Positions 46,444-54,104 of a stretch of 64,000 bases of DNA are shown here, in pieces. The DNA comes from Lachnoclostridium sp. An76. Lineage in GTDB: Bacteria; Bacillota; Clostridia; Lachnospirales; Lachnospiraceae. Both the position numbers and the translations under genes were made by a program. The notes beneath the pieces are model-generated. The model saw only the letters and a program-made list of their open reading frames with translations. It did no database searches and was not told the DNA's origin. The stretch lies in assembly GCF_002161355.1 (NCBI RefSeq), contig NZ_NFHL01000006.1, forward strand, positions 62,001 to 126,000, in the 5' to 3' direction. Every line of letters begins with the position of its first letter. The first letter of the stretch is position 1.

Positions 46444-46596
46444 AACGTTGATTATAATGTCCCGGAGCGGAATTGTCAAGTTGTTTTTCTTTGAGGTTCC
46501 GTCTTATCGTTTTTCCTTATCGTTTTTCCTTAAAGTTCCGCCTTATAGCGGAAGAACCCGTATGGTTAAAGGATGCGGCGGTACATGCCAGGGATT

Positions 46597-46632
46597 AAAA
46601 CAGCCGGAGTCACTGTCCATGGACTCCGGCTG
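46597..46632 (-). terminator. Terminator of ABC pair 2
   Basis: CAGCCGGAGT (46601-46610) pairs with ACTCCGGCTG (46623-46632); read on the reverse strand it is followed by TTTT. Confidence 0.8.
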
Positions 46633-46650
46633 CATAGGGATAGAGATGTG

Positions 46651-48396
46651 TTATCTCAGCCTCCACCCGGCGCTCTGTCTCTGCAGTTCCACCATATGGC
46701 GGAAGAGGCCGTTTTGCTTCATCAGTTCCGCAGGGGTTCCCTGCTCTGTCACCCTTCCGTCAGAGAGAACAACGATCTTATCCGCAGCTTCCACGGTGCG
46801 CATCCGGTGGGCGATGACTAGGACCGTCTTGCCCTGGAGCAGGCGGGAGAGAGCTTCCTGAACAGCGCTCTCATTTTCCACGTCCAGGCTGGCAGTGGCC
46901 TCATCCAGAAGGATGACCGGCGCATCTTTCAGAAGCGCACGGGCGATGGAGATCCGCTGCCGCTCGCCGCCGGAGAGGGTGGAGCCGTTCTCGCCGATGA
47001 TGGTCTGATAGCCCTGCGGCAGTTCCCGGATAAATTCATCACACCGGGCGGCTCTGGCGGCTGCGATCACTTCCTCATCCGAAGCGCCCCGGCGGCCCAG
47101 ACGGATATTCTCCATCACCGTATCCCGGAACAGCACCACATCCTGGAATACCATGGAGTAGGAGCGAAGAAGCGTTTCCGGGTCTACTGTGGATACGTCC
47201 GTTCCGCCTAAGAGAACCTTTCCGCCTGTGACGTCCCAGAACCGGGCGGCCAATTTGCAGGCAGTGGATTTCCCTCCGCCGGAGGGTCCGATAAGAGCGG
47301 TCACCTCTCCCTGCTTTGCCGTGAAGCTCACATCCTCAAGCACGCCGTCTCCCTCCCGGTAGGCAAAGGAGACATGGTCAAAGGTGATGTCATAGTTCTT
47401 CGGTGTAAAGTTTTCTGTCCCCTCCTGTACCGGCTGCTCCAGGATGGAGCGCATCCGCTCGATCTGCAGCTTGGCATTGAAGGTGGCGGCGATATTCTGG
47501 AGTACCAGTCCCAGCGGGTCATATAATCTGGCGGCTGCAAAGAGAAACCCGAGAAAATAGAGGAAAGAAAGTTTCCCGGCTGCCAGAAGAGCCCCGCCGG
47601 TCAGGATAGTGGTTGCCAGACCCAGCCGGAGGAACGCCTGAGCGGAGCAGACGAACACGCCGGTTGCCAGCTCCGAATGGATAGAGCCCTTTTCCATGGC
47701 TGCAAGTTTCTTCTCCAGTTTATCCATGTATGCGTCCTGCCGGCTGCATGCCCTGATATCCCGGATGGTTTCCAGTCCTTCCTGGATACAGTCGGCGACT
47801 GCCCGTTTGTTTAAAATATTCTTTGTGCCGAAGGCGTCCTGGATCTTCTTGCTGCCTGCCGTCAGAAGGAGCGCAACAGGCACGACCCACAATATGGCCA
47901 GCGCCATCCGCCAGTCGCAGAGAAACATGGCGACGCCGATCACCAGCGTGGAGAAGACGGATGCAAAGAGCTGCGGCACGTAGTGGGAGAACAGTTGGTC
48001 CAGACTGGAGCAGTCTGCGATCATGGTGGAGGTCAGGTCGCTCAAGTCCCGGTTTCCGAAAAAGCTTAAGGGAAGCCGCCGCAGGGTTTCCGCCAGGCTT
48101 ATCCGGCGGCTGGCGCTCTCTTTATAAGTGGCAAGATACAGCGAAGCATACTGGAACCAGTGGAGAACAAACAGCAGGACCAGGACCGCCAGGGCAGAGC
48201 CTGTATAGATCCAGAAGCCCTCCATGGGACTGCCGCCGGTTTCCATGGTATCCAAAAGGTGCTGCGCCGTAAACAGGACGGCTCCCACAGGAAGCATCAG
48301 GCTTAAGTTGCACACAAAACACCAGATGACGGCTTTGACCAGGTCTTTTGCCCCTTTCTCGCTGAGCGCGAATAAGTGCTGTAATTTCTTTGTCAT
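46651..48396 (-). CDS. ABC exporter half-transporter, pair 2 second subunit
   Basis: 581 residues: six-helix exporter domain (about 15-310) and ATPase with Walker A GPSGGGKST, signature LSGGERQR, Walker B VILLDEATASLD and H-loop IAHR. Its start overlaps the end of the 48393 gene, forming a heterodimeric pair of the IrtAB/siderophore-export or multidrug type. It is related to but clearly distinct from pair 1. Cargo is unknown; the shared operator places it in the same regulon. Confidence 0.9.
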   Translation of the reverse strand: MTKKLQHLFALSEKGAKDLVKAVIWCFVCNLSLMLPVGAVLFTAQHLLDTMETGGSPMEGFWIYTGSALAVLVLLFVLHWFQYASLYLATYKESASRRISLAETLRRLPLSFFGNRDLSDLTSTMIADCSSLDQLFSHYVPQLFASVFSTLVIGVAMFLCDWRMALAILWVVPVALLLTAGSKKIQDAFGTKNILNKRAVADCIQEGLETIRDIRACSRQDAYMDKLEKKLAAMEKGSIHSELATGVFVCSAQAFLRLGLATTILTGGALLAAGKLSFLYFLGFLFAAARLYDPLGLVLQNIAATFNAKLQIERMRSILEQPVQEGTENFTPKNYDITFDHVSFAYREGDGVLEDVSFTAKQGEVTALIGPSGGGKSTACKLAARFWDVTGGKVLLGGTDVSTVDPETLLRSYSMVFQDVVLFRDTVMENIRLGRRGASDEEVIAAARAARCDEFIRELPQGYQTIIGENGSTLSGGERQRISIARALLKDAPVILLDEATASLDVENESAVQEALSRLLQGKTVLVIAHRMRTVEAADKIVVLSDGRVTEQGTPAELMKQNGLFRHMVELQRQSAGWRLR

Positions 48397-50231
48397 AATG
48401 TCTTTTCCCCCTTTCCGTTTCTGTGCACTGCCTGCCGTGCCTTATGGTATTCTCCGGCAGGATTTCCGACTTTCCAACGGGCGCTGCGCTGATAGTCCTC
48501 CCACATGGCGGCATATACGCCGTGCTGTGCGAGCAGGCTCTCATGGCAGCCCTGTTCAGAGATCTTCCCGCCGCTTAAGACGATGATGTGGTCGGCATCC
48601 TGTACGGTGGACAGCCGGTGGGCGATCATCAATACGGTTTTATTTTTGATCAGCGCTTCAAACGCCTTCTGGATCTGGTGCTCATTTTCCGGGTCGGCAA
48701 AAGCGGTTGCCTCGTCCAGCACCACGATGGGAGCGTCTTTTAAAATGGCGCGGGCAAGAGCGATCCGCTGCTGTTCGCCGCCGGAGAGGTACACGCCTCG
48801 GGCTCCCACAACAGTGTCCAGACCATGAGGGAGTTTTTCCAGAATGTCATCACACTGCGCGGCATGTGCGGCGGACAGGACTTCCTCTCTGGAAGCGTCC
48901 GGCCGGGCTGCCCGGATATTTTCCAGAAGGCTCTCTTTAAACAGCCGGGTATCCTGAAATACAAAGGCCACCTGTCTCATCAGGTCTTCCGTATCCATTT
49001 CCCTGACATTGACTCCGCCGATGGAAACCGTACCGCTGTCCGTATCCCAGAAGCGGGGGATCAGGCTGGCGGCTGTCGTCTTGCCTCCCCCGGAGGGCCC
49101 TACCAGCGCCGTCACCTGACCGGGGCGGACTGAGAAGGACACATCGGCAAGAGCCGGGCGGTCTGCGCCGGGGTAGGTAAAGGTCACATGGTCAAAGGAT
49201 ACGGCGGCATCTGCCGGATGTTTCTGTACGCCTGTGTTTTCCATCGGTTTCTGGCTCAGGATCTCGTCCAGGCGTCCCACGGCTTCATCCGCCTCCATGA
49301 CAGCTTCACTCATGTACATGATCCGGTTGATCATCTGGCCGCAGGCAGGGGCGAACAGAGCATAGAAGATAAAGTTGACAAGCACCGCGCGCACGTCCCC
49401 GCCGGAGGCAAGCAGCAGAGCCGCCGGGATCAGCAGGGCGAAAGCTCCGTTGATAAAAGTCAGGAAACAGGTCTGCCCCACACGGCAGCTCATGGCGTAC
49501 TGGCTGGCAAGGTCGCTGTAGTCCCTGATGGCTGCATAGAAAGCTTTGAAAGAGTACACGGTCTGCTGGAACATTTTTACCACGGGGATGCCCCGGACAT
49601 ATTCCACTGCCTCGCCGCTCATGCGCTCGATCTCCTTCTGATAGCGGTGGAAAAAGCCGGCGTTCTTTCCGCCCATCATCAGGCACATGGACAGCAGCGC
49701 CAGTACCATGGTGAGCAGGCAGAGAAGCCCCATTTTCCAGTCAAAGAGGAACAGCATCAGGACGGCGGCAATGGGAGTGACGATCGTTCCCGCCAGGTCA
49801 GGAAGCTTGTGGGCAAGCAGATCTTCTGTAAGACCGGCATTGTCATCGATCAGTTTCCTGAGCCGTCCGGACTGACTGCCTGTGAAGAATCCAAGAGGCA
49901 GCTTCAGAACATGCGCCATGGCAGAGCGCCGGATATTCCGGGCTGTGCGGAAGGCTGCGATATGAGTGGACATGAGCGCTGCAAAATACAGGACGATACT
50001 GCCGATGGCGGTCCATACCGCCCACCAGCCCCAGCGGGAAAATCCGGACACTCCGGTGAGAGAGGGCCAGCTCTCCAGCACATTCCTCGCCGCAAGCCAT
50101 ACGCATACATAGGGGATCAGCCCCAGTACCGCGGACAGGGCGGAGAGGACACAGCCCAGCAGGGTGAGATTTCTGTGCCCGCCCGCATAACCCAGGATGC
50201 GGGCAAGGCTGCTTTGCTTTTTTTGCTTCAA
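48393..50231 (-). CDS. ABC exporter half-transporter, pair 2 first subunit
   Basis: 612 residues. Membrane domain about 20-320; ATPase with Walker A GPSGGGKTT, signature LSGGEQQR, Walker B IVVLDEATAFAD and H-loop IAHR. The C-terminus carries an extra polar tail of about 30 residues (SARWKVGNPAGEYHKARQAVHRNGKG). The start is TTG at 50231, with GGGAGGTAATCTT in front. An 18-bp operator lies 38 bp upstream, between this gene and tetR transcribed in the same direction. Confidence 0.9.
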   Translation of the reverse strand: MKQKKQSSLARILGYAGGHRNLTLLGCVLSALSAVLGLIPYVCVWLAARNVLESWPSLTGVSGFSRWGWWAVWTAIGSIVLYFAALMSTHIAAFRTARNIRRSAMAHVLKLPLGFFTGSQSGRLRKLIDDNAGLTEDLLAHKLPDLAGTIVTPIAAVLMLFLFDWKMGLLCLLTMVLALLSMCLMMGGKNAGFFHRYQKEIERMSGEAVEYVRGIPVVKMFQQTVYSFKAFYAAIRDYSDLASQYAMSCRVGQTCFLTFINGAFALLIPAALLLASGGDVRAVLVNFIFYALFAPACGQMINRIMYMSEAVMEADEAVGRLDEILSQKPMENTGVQKHPADAAVSFDHVTFTYPGADRPALADVSFSVRPGQVTALVGPSGGGKTTAASLIPRFWDTDSGTVSIGGVNVREMDTEDLMRQVAFVFQDTRLFKESLLENIRAARPDASREEVLSAAHAAQCDDILEKLPHGLDTVVGARGVYLSGGEQQRIALARAILKDAPIVVLDEATAFADPENEHQIQKAFEALIKNKTVLMIAHRLSTVQDADHIIVLSGGKISEQGCHESLLAQHGVYAAMWEDYQRSARWKVGNPAGEYHKARQAVHRNGKGEKTL

Positions 50232-50268
50232 AAGATTACCTCCCTTTCGGTTAAAATATTTATCATGA

Positions 50269-50286
50269 AGTTAGAATTAACTAACC
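50269..50286. promoter_or_regulatory. Operator AGTTAG-N6-CTAACC (site 5)
   Basis: AGTTAG AATTAA CTAACC, between the TetR gene and ABC pair 2 on the reverse strand. Confidence 0.75.
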
Positions 50287-50307
50287 ATCATGCAAAAAAG
50301 ATGGGGG

Positions 50308-50925
50308 CTACGGCCCCATCAGTTTCAGCCATCCGGCTGTATAAAAGTCCCTGAGCTGATCTGTATAGCGCAGGGCCCTGTCTTTTGGCATATCGTGTAT
50401 CACGACCTCAAAGATCCCGTTAAACATGCCGCTGGCAATGATATGGCACATCTGTTCATCCAGTTCGGGGATATCCCGTCCAAGACGGCGGAGAACATCC
50501 ATGTATTTCAGCGTATATTCCACTTCTACCTCGACCATGTTGTGGACGAAATGTTCATAACTGGTGCCTTCTGACCGGCTAAGCAGCAGCTTTACCGGTT
50601 CCCGGTGCCGGCAGATATAATCCACCATCCAGTGGACGCAGTCCGAGGACTCCACTCCCATGTGATCCGGCTGCTGTTCTTCGGGCAGTTCCGCGAAAGA
50701 AGTCTGGGCTTCCATAAACCTGCCCATAAGGGCGGCGGCATGGGGTTCCACGATGGAGGCGAACAGGGCTTCCTTGCTGGAAAAGTAGCCGTAGAAAGCT
50801 CCGGTGGTCACACCGGCATTTTTCACGATCTGGCGAAGGGAAGCGCCCAGGAATCCTTTCTCTGAAAATTCATCCAATGCGGCCTGCTGGATCCGCTCTA
50901 ATGTAGATACTGTTTTTTCGTCCAT
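50308..50925 (-). CDS. TetR-family transcriptional regulator
   Basis: 205 residues. The N-terminal helix-turn-helix is RIQQAALDEFSEKGFLGASLRQIVKNAGVTTGAFYGYFSSKEALFASIV (about 11-60). The variable C-terminal ligand domain gives no hint of the inducer. It lies upstream of ABC pair 2, in the same direction, and may regulate it along with itself. A palindrome ATAACA-A-TGTTAT lies 25 bp before its start. A GGAGGTCGCA site precedes the ATG. Confidence 0.9.
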   Translation of the reverse strand: MDEKTVSTLERIQQAALDEFSEKGFLGASLRQIVKNAGVTTGAFYGYFSSKEALFASIVEPHAAALMGRFMEAQTSFAELPEEQQPDHMGVESSDCVHWMVDYICRHREPVKLLLSRSEGTSYEHFVHNMVEVEVEYTLKYMDVLRRLGRDIPELDEQMCHIIASGMFNGIFEVVIHDMPKDRALRYTDQLRDFYTAGWLKLMGP

Positions 50926-50950
50926 TGCGACCTCCGTATAACAGTGATAT

Positions 50951-50963
50951 ATAACAATGTTAT
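50951..50963. promoter_or_regulatory. Candidate TetR operator
   Basis: ATAACA-A-TGTTAT, a 6-1-6 inverted repeat upstream of tetR. A related half-site, GTATAACAG, lies just before it near 50937. Autoregulation is inferred. Confidence 0.5.
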
Positions 50964-51040
50964 ATTATGAGAATATCCCTTTCCTGTCAAGAGGGTTTCA
51001 AGGATTCTATGGGATAGTGAGAAGATTTATCGATAAGCCG

Positions 51041-51078
51041 GGTTAGGTTTGACTAGCCTGCTCCGGTGTTGCTATGCT
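51041..51078 (+). promoter_or_regulatory. Promoter with operator GGTTAG-N6-CTAGCC (site 6)
   Basis: GGTTAG GTTTGA CTAGCC (51041-51058) overlaps TTGACT (51049-51054); after an 18-nt spacer comes TATGCT (51073-51078). It would control the small-peptide/P-type ATPase operon. Confidence 0.65.
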
Positions 51079-51127
51079 GATACGGTATTCTTATGGAAAA
51101 TCAGCAAAAAGAAAGAAGGGATGACGT

Positions 51128-51208
51128 GTGAAACAGCACAGATTCTGGGCATGGGCTGCAGTGTTCTGTTTCATAATGGTATTTTATACCGGATACAGAC
51201 ATAAGTGA
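51128..51208 (+). CDS. 26-residue membrane peptide
   Basis: A GTG-initiated frame of 27 codons encodes a peptide with a basic start (KQHR), an aromatic-rich membrane helix (FWAWAAVFCFIMVFYTGY) and a basic end (RHK). AAAGAAGGGATGACGT provides a ribosome site. It lies 50 bp after a promoter with site 6 and 60 bp before the next gene. Very short proteins with this layout accompany P-type ATPases elsewhere in Lachnospiraceae, as far as I recall; a regulatory or assembly role would be inference. Confidence 0.65.
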   Translation: MKQHRFWAWAAVFCFIMVFYTGYRHK

Positions 51209-51267
51209 TCAGTCAGCCTTGGACAATTCAGCAATTATTTTTATAGTTTAACAGGAGGTAAGTTATT

Positions 51268-51567
51268 ATGTTCAGTGAATCATTGATGAAGAAGATCGGA
51301 TTATTTGCAGGGGGCGTCCTCTTCGGGACAGCAGGGGTAAAGATTTTATCCAGCAGGGACGCAAAGAAAGTATATACAGAGTGTACGGCGGCCGCGCTGC
51401 GGGCAAAGGACTGCGTGATGAAAACAGTCACGACCGTACAGGAGAATGCGGAGGATATCCTTGCGGAAGCACAGCAGATCAATGAAGAAAGGGCTGCACA
51501 GGAAGCAGAGACAGTGCAGGAGACAGAGGAAGACGGTGCGGATCCTTCAGACGAAGGAACTATGTAA
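51268..51567 (+). CDS. Small anchored protein (possibly DUF6110)
   Basis: 99 residues. An N-terminal hydrophobic segment (KIGLFAGGVLFGTAGVKIL, about 9-27) is followed by a helical region (SRDAKKVYTECTAAALRAKDCVMKTVTTVQENAEDILAEAQQINEERA) and an acidic tail. It resembles the DUF6110 type, which I name with caution. A strong ACAGGAGGTAAGTT site precedes the ATG. It is six bases ahead of the P-type ATPase and probably serves it. Confidence 0.78.
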   Translation: MFSESLMKKIGLFAGGVLFGTAGVKILSSRDAKKVYTECTAAALRAKDCVMKTVTTVQENAEDILAEAQQINEERAAQEAETVQETEEDGADPSDEGTM

Positions 51568-51573
51568 CCGCCC

Positions 51574-53784
51574 ATGAAATTTATCATAAAGCATGAGATC
51601 AGGGGCCGTCTCCGCATCCATGTCGTTCAGGGAAAAATGACATGTGTGGAGGCGGATACTCTTTTCTGGTTTCTGGACAGGCAGAAAAATATAACAGATG
51701 TGAAAGTGTATGAACGCACCGCAGACGCTGTCATCTGTTATACAGGGGATCGGAGCGGACTGATCCGTCTGTTGAAGAGCTTCCGGTATGAAGATGTAAC
51801 CGTGCCGGAAACCGTTGTCCGCAATTCCGGAAGGGCGCTGAACGCCTCATATAAGGAAAAACTGATCGCGAAAGTGCTGCTGCATTACGGCGGAAAGCTT
51901 CTGATGCCCTCTCCCCTGCGCGCGGGGCTTGTGATGATCAGGTCGCTTCGATATCTGGCTGCGGGGCTTCGCTGCATCCGGAAGAGGAAGATCGAAGTCC
52001 CGCTTCTGGACGCGGCGGCGATCGGGGTCTCTGTCCTGCGGCGGGATTTTAATACCGCCGGGTCGGTCATGTTCCTGCTGGGGGTGGGAGAGCTTCTGGA
52101 AGAGTGGACCCACAAAAAATCCGTGGGAGACCTGGCGCGGAGCATGTCCCTGAATATCAAAAAGGTCTGGCTGAAGCGGGACGGGCAGGAAATTCTGGTA
52201 AAGGCGGACCAGATCCGAAAAGGCGACGTGGTGACTGTACATATGGGAAATGTGATCCCCTTTGACGGTGAGGTATCCGGCGGGGAAGGTATGGTAAACC
52301 AGGTTTCCCTGACCGGCGAGGCCATGCCTGTGCGCAGGGTGCAGGGGCAGTCCGTCTATGCGGGGACCGTGGTCGAAGAGGGAGAGCTGGACGTCCTGGT
52401 AAAGGCGGTTTCCGGCTCCACCAGATTTGAAAAGATCGTGGCCATGATCGAAGACTCGGAGAAGCTGAAGTCTTCCATGGAGAGCAGGGCGGAGCATCTG
52501 GCCGACAGGCTGGTGCCGTATACACTGCTTGGAACGGCAGGGGTATGGCTCCTGACCAGAAACGTGACAAAGGCATTGTCCGTGCTCATGGTGGACTTCT
52601 CCTGCGCGCTGAAGCTTGCCATGCCGCTGACCGTGCTGTCGGCGATCCGGGAGGCAGGCGGGTACGGGATTACTGTAAAAGGCGGAAAATTCCTGGAAGC
52701 AGTGGCGGAAGCGGACACCGTGGTCTTTGATAAGACCGGGACGCTCACCAAGGCAAAGCCCACGGTGAAAGAAGTGATCCCCTTTGGAGAGGAACCGGAA
52801 GAAGAGTGCCTGCGGATCGCAGCGTGCCTGGAGGAACATTTCCCCCATTCCATGGCAAAAGCCGTGGTGGATGCCGCGAAGAAGCGCCGGCTCGCCCATG
52901 AGGAAATGCATTCCAAGGTGGAGTATATCGTGGCTCACGGGATCTCTTCCTATATTGACAGGAAAAAAGTGGTGATCGGAAGCAGCCATTTTGTCTTTGA
53001 AGACGAGGGATGCAGGGTCCGCCCGGAATACCGGGAGCGATTTGAGGCGCTGCCGGAAGAATACTCCCACCTGTATCTTGCCATCGAGAAGGAGCTGACG
53101 GCGGTGATCTGTATCGAAGATCCGCTGCGGGAAGAGGCGGCGGACATGATCCGTGCGCTGAGAGCAGAAGGAATACAGAAAACAGTCATGATGACCGGGG
53201 ACAGTGAGAAGACAGCTGCCGCTGTCGCACGCCGGGTCGGCGTAGACGAATACTATGCAGAGGTGCTGCCGGAAGAAAAGGCCGGCTTTGTAGAGCGGGA
53301 GAAAGCGTCGGGACACAAGGTTATCATGATCGGGGACGGAATCAACGATTCGCCGGCTTTGTCTGCCGCCGATGCGGGGATCGCCATCAGCGACGGAGCG
53401 GAACTTGCAAGGGAGATCGCCGACATTACCATTGCGGCGGAAGACCTGGCAGAGCTGGTCGTTCTGAAGCGCCTTGCCAACGGGATGATGAAGCGGATCG
53501 GGAAAAATTATCACCAGATCATCGGGATCAACGCTGGGCTGATCGCGCTCGGCGTTGCCGGAGCGCTCCAGCCGACGACTTCGGCGCTGCTCCACAACAC
53601 GTCTACACTGCTGATCAGCTTAAGGAGTATGAGAAATCTCTTGACAGGAAAATCTTTTTGTCCGATAATATGCCATACAGATACCCCTAATGGTATAAAG
53701 GAGGCAGAATATGAAACAATGTATGGACTCAGACAATCTCCACCGCCGGCTGAAGAAAATCATCGGACAGGTGCAGGCCATTGA
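51574..53784 (+). CDS. P1B-type ATPase with SCA-LK motif
   Basis: 736 residues. Residues 1-70 form an HMA_2-like domain without the CxxC pair (RGRLRIHVVQG). The actuator contains SLTGEAMP, the phosphorylation site DKTGTLT is at about D385, and the hinge is MIGDGINDSPALSAADAG. The ion-binding helix reads S343-C-A-L-K-L-A-M-P in place of CPC or SPC, seen in a subgroup linked to iron or manganese efflux; the substrate is not settled. The last 46 codons after RSLRSMRNLL run through the csoR promoter and overlap csoR by 74 bp, so the C-terminus looks like a lost stop. Confidence 0.88.
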   Translation: MKFIIKHEIRGRLRIHVVQGKMTCVEADTLFWFLDRQKNITDVKVYERTADAVICYTGDRSGLIRLLKSFRYEDVTVPETVVRNSGRALNASYKEKLIAKVLLHYGGKLLMPSPLRAGLVMIRSLRYLAAGLRCIRKRKIEVPLLDAAAIGVSVLRRDFNTAGSVMFLLGVGELLEEWTHKKSVGDLARSMSLNIKKVWLKRDGQEILVKADQIRKGDVVTVHMGNVIPFDGEVSGGEGMVNQVSLTGEAMPVRRVQGQSVYAGTVVEEGELDVLVKAVSGSTRFEKIVAMIEDSEKLKSSMESRAEHLADRLVPYTLLGTAGVWLLTRNVTKALSVLMVDFSCALKLAMPLTVLSAIREAGGYGITVKGGKFLEAVAEADTVVFDKTGTLTKAKPTVKEVIPFGEEPEEECLRIAACLEEHFPHSMAKAVVDAAKKRRLAHEEMHSKVEYIVAHGISSYIDRKKVVIGSSHFVFEDEGCRVRPEYRERFEALPEEYSHLYLAIEKELTAVICIEDPLREEAADMIRALRAEGIQKTVMMTGDSEKTAAAVARRVGVDEYYAEVLPEEKAGFVEREKASGHKVIMIGDGINDSPALSAADAGIAISDGAELAREIADITIAAEDLAELVVLKRLANGMMKRIGKNYHQIIGINAGLIALGVAGALQPTTSALLHNTSTLLISLRSMRNLLTGKSFCPIICHTDTPNGIKEAEYETMYGLRQSPPPAEENHRTGAGH
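53641..53696 (+). promoter_or_regulatory. csoR promoter and CsoR-type operator inside the ATPase gene end
   Basis: TTGACA (53641-53646), a 17-nt spacer and GATAAT (53664-53669) form a near-consensus promoter. Immediately downstream lies ATACC-CCTAAT-GGTAT (53681-53696), which matches the CsoR operator pattern TACCC...GGTA. All of this lies in the 3' end of the upstream ATPase frame. Confidence 0.75.
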
Positions 53785-53986
53785 CCGCATGATCGATGAA
53801 GACATTCCCTGTGAAGATATCCTCGCGCAGATCAATGCAGCAAAGTCCGCGCTCCATAAAGCGGGGCAGGTTGTTTTGGAAGGGCATATCAAACACTGTG
53901 TCAGGGACGGGATCGAGCACGGCGACGCTGACCAGACGATCGCGAATTTTACGAAAGCAGTAGAGCGCTTTGCGAATATGAACTGA
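53711..53986 (+). CDS. csoR: CsoR-family copper-sensing repressor
   Basis: 91 residues, all-helical, of the CsoR/RcnR/FrmR family. The Cu(I) ligands of true CsoR are present: C34 (DIPCEDIL), H59 and C63 (EGHIKHC), the C-H-C pattern. Copper binding should release the protein from DNA. An AAAGGAGGCAGAAT site precedes the ATG. It lies between the two P-type ATPase genes, and CsoR-like boxes occur in its own promoter and in the promoter at 54038. Confidence 0.92.
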   Translation: MKQCMDSDNLHRRLKKIIGQVQAIDRMIDEDIPCEDILAQINAAKSALHKAGQVVLEGHIKHCVRDGIEHGDADQTIANFTKAVERFANMN

Positions 53987-54000
53987 ATATCAGATGAAAG

Positions 54001-54030
54001 CCAGCCATAACAGTCAGGCTGGTTTTCTTT
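54001..54030 (+). terminator. Terminator of csoR
   Basis: CCAGCC (54001-54006) pairs with GGCTGG (54017-54022) around a 10-nt loop, then TTTTCTTTT. Confidence 0.8.
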
Positions 54031-54037
54031 TATCTCA

Positions 54038-54090
54038 TTGACAACCTATACCCCCATACGTATAATATACACATACCTATATAGGTATGT
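54038..54090 (+). promoter_or_regulatory. Consensus promoter with CsoR-like box and perfect 20-bp palindrome
   Basis: TTGACA (54038-54043), a 17-nt spacer and TATAAT (54061-54066) are exact consensus. The spacer holds TATACCCCCATACGTATA, a CsoR-like box. Just downstream ACATACCTATATAGGTATGT (54071-54090) is a perfect palindrome with ATACC/GGTAT half-sites. This would allow tight repression of the CPC-type ATPase. Confidence 0.8.
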
Positions 54091-54104
54091 GGAAGGAGGA
54101 ACAT

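Noticed and set aside
46448..46861. Forward frame of 137 codons before and into ABC pair 2
   Set aside because: It overlaps the conserved ATPase domain of the ABC gene and a terminator, and has no domain of its own. The region is better read as operator, duplicated CTTATCGTTTTTC and terminator.
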